Source: JAKBCQ01 sp021807585
Lineage (GTDB): Bacteria > Planctomycetota > Planctomycetia > Isosphaerales > Isosphaeraceae
Direction: 5' to 3'
Assembly: GCA_027325115.1 (NCBI GenBank)
Contig: DAHWFG010000431.1
Span: 1-19,201 of the forward strand
DNA: 19,201 bases
The position numbers were made by a program, and so were the translations under genes. Shown in pieces: positions 16,182-19,201 of the stretch (position 1 is the stretch's first letter; every line of letters begins with the position of its first letter). The notes below the pieces were generated by a model. The model did no database searches. It saw only the letters and a list, made by a program, of their open reading frames with translations, and had not been told where the DNA came from.

Positions 16182-16325
16182 GCGCGAGGAGCCGACCGAG
16201 CCGGCGTTAGGAGCGATAAGATTCACATCGGAGGTCGTTTGCGGGAGGGCGACGAGCCGACCGAGCCGGCTTTTGGTATTTATGATGATATTTATAATGA
16301 TATAAAACGGGCTCACACGGCGGTT
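16182..16325. repeat. 144-bp direct repeat, copy 1
   Basis: First of two copies spaced exactly 186 bp apart. Each copy contains the 15-mer GCCGACCGAGCCGGC twice (here at 16191 and 16256, 65 bp apart) and ends in an A/T-rich segment with repeated TATTTATGATGATATTTATA-like sequence and then GCTCACACGGCGGTT. It differs from copy 2 at four positions by my alignment (16190, 16253, 16255 and 16271). Translated in one frame it gives 'REGDEPTEP'. Confidence 0.9.
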
Positions 16326-16367
16326 CGCCCTCCCTTAAGATCACCGGCGTCGAGCGCCATTCCGCGA

Positions 16368-16511
16368 GCGCGAGGCGCCGACCGAGCCGGCGTTAGGAGC
16401 GATAAGATTCACATCGGAGGTCGTTTGCGGGAGGGCGAGGCGCCGACCGAGCCGGCGTTTGGTATTTATGATGATATTTATAATGATATAAAACGGGCTC
16501 ACACGGCGGTT
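16368..16511. repeat. 144-bp direct repeat, copy 2
   Basis: Second copy, about 97% identical to the first, with the 15-mer GCCGACCGAGCCGGC at 16377 and 16442. The 42-bp spacer between the copies is not repeated. In one frame it reads 'REGEAPTEP', which resembles short hypothetical proteins called from intergenic repeats in planctomycete genomes. That resemblance is from memory and unchecked. Confidence 0.9.
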
Positions 16512-16585
16512 TGGCCGATTCCATTCATATCATAATACAAATAAATATTGCGTCTTCGCCGACGCCGATCGCGTCCGCGGGCGAA

Positions 16586-18289
16586 TCACCGCGGCTTGAG
16601 CTCGGGCCAGTCGGTCTCGACCCCGTGCGATACCAACATCCGATGAAAATCGGTGAACAATCCGGGCTTGGAACGAACGTCGCGCGGAACGACCTTCCGC
16701 TCCACACAAAACGACGCCAGCAATCCCGCTGCCTCGCCGATCGCCCACTCGACCGGATGCAACCGATAACATCCGTTTGTTATATGCGTGACTCCAAGAT
16801 TTTTACACGCCGGCAAAAGATTCTCGACGCGCACGGGCAAAAGCGCCCCCAGCGGAATCTGAAACGGCAAAGAACTGATATCGATATAATTATCGCCTTC
16901 GGTGCTCGGGTGGAGATCGATCCGGTAGCTGCCGACGCCGACCGAATCGGCGAACCGCTCGCCCCGAACGACGTCGGCCCGACCCGTCGCCTTGCGGCGA
17001 CTCTCGGTTCCCACGTGCGTATCAAGAACCGTGAATTCGGCGACGATTCGCCTTGATTCACGAATATAAGCATGTTTGGCCAATCCGTCGTCCGTCCCCA
17101 CGACGTCGGGTCGAAGCCGCAAGCCCTTCCAACCCGTTCCGCCGTCGGGCCGCGGCGCCTCGGTTTGCATCCAGTATAAAAGCGACAGGCTCAATTGTTT
17201 GGCTTGGGCCAGACGTCGCTCAACATCTTGGGGCGATACCCCCGGACCGATGATCGGCCCGAGCAAAAAATCGTTCTGCGGCCAATTGACGAGCGTCATC
17301 CCTCCGCTCAAAAACCCGGGCCGAAACGTTCGAGGATCGGCGATCCGACGGTAAACCCAAAGCCCGTCTCCCGCGCCTTCGGGATCGAACGCGTGCCGAC
17401 GCGGTTCGAGCGTTTGTGGATGGCACGCCGTCCAGTCGAGCAATTTCCCCGGCCAAGAAGGCTTCATTTTTGGTGCGTAATCGCGCCAAAATGGATATTC
17501 GGAGGGTTTGTCGATCGTAAAATCGCGACCCTTTTGATAATCGATCGCGAAACAATAAGTAATAGCTTGTTGATTTAGCGGTTGCTCGTGATCGGCGCCC
17601 CGGTCTTCTCCGGTTTTGGTTCGCGATTCAAAGCCGACGACGAATTCGACTCCCGCGAGCGGAAGTAAATCGCCGAGTTCCGTGGCGTCGAGGAAATACG
17701 GAGCGACGAGCGTCGTACTGTCTCCCGAGCGAGTGTGTCTCACGACGACCGAGCGGACGCGATCGCGGTCGGTTTCAACCGAAACGGGAGCTCGCTCGAG
17801 CAAGACGGTCAGCTTGCCCGCCGACGCGTAAGGGGCGAGCATCGCCGTTAACACCGCGAGCGCGACCCTCGGCTCGCAACACAAAGCCGACACGCCCCCT
17901 CGTCCCGGATTGAGCGAACGATCGGCGGCCGCTTCGATCGAAAGAGGATAATGTTTTTGATAATAAAAACGAATACCGTCACGAAGTTCTTGATACGATC
18001 GATTGCGGCCGAAGCGTTCGATCCAGGGATGTTCGTCGGGGGGGACGGCCTGCTGGGTGAGCTGGCCGCCGATCCAATCGGTCGGCTCGGTGAGGACGAC
18101 GGTCAGACCGGCGCGGAGCGCGGCGAGCGCCGCTGCGCATCCCCCCAAACCGCCGCCGACGATCGCCAGATCGGCGTCGATTCGACCCGCTCGGGATTCG
18201 CGACCCGATCGATCGGCTGCGAATCCCCCCGCCGTCAAGAGAGCCCCGAGACCCGCCGCCGAACCCTCAATAAAGCGACGTCTGTTCAT
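16586..18289 (-). CDS. Tat-exported FAD-dependent oxidoreductase
   Basis: A 567-residue flavoprotein. The N-terminus 'MNRRRFIEGSAAGLGALLTA' has a twin-arginine motif followed by a hydrophobic stretch, typical of Tat substrates that fold with cofactor before export. The dinucleotide-binding fold starts at about 39 ('DLAIVGGGLGGCAAALAAL', G45-x-G47-x-x-G50) and continues into 'DWIGGQLTQQ'. 'FLDATELGDLLPLAG' and the C-terminal 'LLPACKNLGVTHI' and 'HPVEWAIGEAAGLLA' match the FAD_oxidored (PF12831-type) family common in planctomycetes. In that family substrates are often unknown and some members may act on carbohydrates or xanthan-like material, so I assign no substrate. ATG 18289 lacks a clear Shine-Dalgarno, but the Tat motif supports it. 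The leader contains a dyad at 18308-18329. The gene appears to be transcribed alone. Confidence 0.88.
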   Translation of the reverse strand: MNRRRFIEGSAAGLGALLTAGGFAADRSGRESRAGRIDADLAIVGGGLGGCAAALAALRAGLTVVLTEPTDWIGGQLTQQAVPPDEHPWIERFGRNRSYQELRDGIRFYYQKHYPLSIEAAADRSLNPGRGGVSALCCEPRVALAVLTAMLAPYASAGKLTVLLERAPVSVETDRDRVRSVVVRHTRSGDSTTLVAPYFLDATELGDLLPLAGVEFVVGFESRTKTGEDRGADHEQPLNQQAITYCFAIDYQKGRDFTIDKPSEYPFWRDYAPKMKPSWPGKLLDWTACHPQTLEPRRHAFDPEGAGDGLWVYRRIADPRTFRPGFLSGGMTLVNWPQNDFLLGPIIGPGVSPQDVERRLAQAKQLSLSLLYWMQTEAPRPDGGTGWKGLRLRPDVVGTDDGLAKHAYIRESRRIVAEFTVLDTHVGTESRRKATGRADVVRGERFADSVGVGSYRIDLHPSTEGDNYIDISSLPFQIPLGALLPVRVENLLPACKNLGVTHITNGCYRLHPVEWAIGEAAGLLASFCVERKVVPRDVRSKPGLFTDFHRMLVSHGVETDWPELKPR

Positions 18290-18307
18290 ATCGTTAATCC
18301 ATTAATA

Positions 18308-18329
18308 CATCACATCTTGTTTTGTGATG
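18308..18329 (-). promoter_or_regulatory. Inverted repeat in the oxidoreductase leader
   Basis: Perfect 7-bp dyad CATCACA / TGTGATG (18308-18314 and 18323-18329) with an 8-bp spacer, 18 bp upstream of the oxidoreductase start. It could be a repressor operator or a leader hairpin; which protein would bind is unknown. Confidence 0.35.
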
Positions 18330-18472
18330 CGTACGGAATTTACATAAGTTTTGAGCCGACTCGTCGATCGCGGGAACGTTTTGGCGAACCGCTGGCGATC
18401 GAGCGGGGTCCGATTGTATCATGGCGATCACGACGAAGCTTGAGGTCGATCGGCGCTGCGCGTGATCGATTC

Positions 18473-18926
<454 letters not shown>

Positions 18927-19201
18927 ATGGAGAAGCGAAAACTCGGAAAAGGTAATCTGGAAGTTTCGGCCATCGGCCTAGGCTGCATGGGGATGAGCTT
19001 TTCGTACGGCCCTCCCAAGGACAAGCGTGAGATGACCGATCTTCTCCGGGCGGCGGTCGAACGCGGCGTCACGTTCTTCGACACGGCGGAGGTCTACGGC
19101 CCTTATATCAACGAGGAACTCGTGGGCGAGGGCCTCGCCCCCTTCCGCGGCCAGGTGGTCATCGCCACCAAGTTCGGCTTCGACCTCAGCGGGTCCGACC
19201 T
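18927..19201 (+). CDS. Aldo/keto reductase (3' truncated)
   Basis: The first 91 complete codons of an aldo/keto reductase that continues past the right edge. The family uses NADPH to reduce carbonyls in a TIM barrel. Visible features are the N-terminal 'LGKGNLEVSAIGLGCMGMS' strand and the catalytic 'FFDTAEVYG' (Asp and Tyr of the D-Y-K-H tetrad). 'VIATKFG' supplies the catalytic Lys; the His lies beyond the window. The 'GCMGMS' form is typical of the AKR13-like YajO/Tas type. ATG 18927 follows GGAGGAGCGG immediately upstream. An in-frame ATG at 18915 lies just before that motif and is less likely. Substrate cannot be deduced. The gene is the first one after the tRNA-Leu and has a different oligonucleotide signature from the rest of the window. 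Confidence 0.92.
   Translation, partial: MEKRKLGKGNLEVSAIGLGCMGMSFSYGPPKDKREMTDLLRAAVERGVTFFDTAEVYGPYINEELVGEGLAPFRGQVVIATKFGFDLSGSD

Larger units (their letters stand above)
15891..16585. other. Non-coding leader of the sigma-kinase operon
   Basis: A 695-bp stretch on the upstream side of the sigma gene, also downstream of the FAD oxidoreductase gene. Its right half holds two 144-bp direct repeats. The left half (15900-16180) has no gene I can support. The sigma promoter should lie here but I could not pick a convincing pair of hexamers. Confidence 0.6.

Noticed and set aside
15891..16316. N-terminal extension of the sigma factor to 16316
   Set aside because: It would begin inside repeat DNA and add 142 unconserved-looking residues; ATG 15890 has a strong purine-rich leader and matches ECF length.
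16239..16535. 98-codon open frame with repeated 'REGEAPTEP' and 'YDDIYNDIKRAHTAV' segments
   Set aside because: It arises from the 144-bp DNA repeat whose period is a multiple of three; no ribosome-binding site or domain supports translation.

Overview
The window looks like chromosomal DNA of a planctomycete, probably Isosphaeraceae-like (inference). It is GC-rich, roughly 60% by eye, and very rich in the palindrome CGATCG. The evidence is a sigma-70-family factor coupled to a giant Ser/Thr kinase/WD40/TPR protein, two proteins with an N-terminal 'E-x-x-E-x-R-x-(L/V)' tag, a cyclophilin joined to beta-rich repeats, and an intergenic repeat that reads 'REGEAPTEP' when translated.

Layout. 1-239 is the C-terminal end of an OmpA-like protein. 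416-2143 encodes an FHA-GAF-histidine kinase. 2514-4157 encodes a putatively exported cyclophilin-type prolyl isomerase with a degenerate RTX-like tail. 4320-4814 encodes a membrane-anchored ComEA-like helix-hairpin-helix protein, followed by uvrB (5080-7131). 7533-7907 encodes a small histidine-rich protein with the same N-terminal tag as the cyclophilin. 8185-9417 is ribBA and 9739-10488 a Bax-inhibitor-1/YccA-type membrane protein. All of these are on the plus strand. The minus strand then carries a sigma factor (15890-15240) whose stop overlaps the start of the kinase/WD40/TPR gene (15243-10801). Upstream of that pair is a 695-bp non-coding region holding two copies of a 144-bp repeat. Next comes a Tat-type FAD-dependent oxidoreductase on the minus strand (18289-16586). 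A plus-strand tRNA-Leu(UAG) lies at 18473-18554, and an aldo/keto reductase runs off the right edge (18927-19201).

How it fits together. Housekeeping genes (uvrB, ribBA, tRNA-Leu) are interspersed with signalling and cell-surface genes. The sigma-kinase pair is a likely regulatory unit in which the kinase senses or transmits a signal to the co-translated sigma factor. The FHA module of the histidine kinase could read phosphothreonine marks made by Hanks-type kinases such as that one; this is inference. The two tagged proteins suggest a shared export or surface-anchoring route. No CRISPR array, transposase, rRNA operon or clearly novel defence cluster is visible. The most distinctive non-genic features are the 144-bp repeat pair, the CGATCG enrichment with its disappearance to the right of the tRNA-Leu, and short AT-rich codon islands inside otherwise GC-rich genes.
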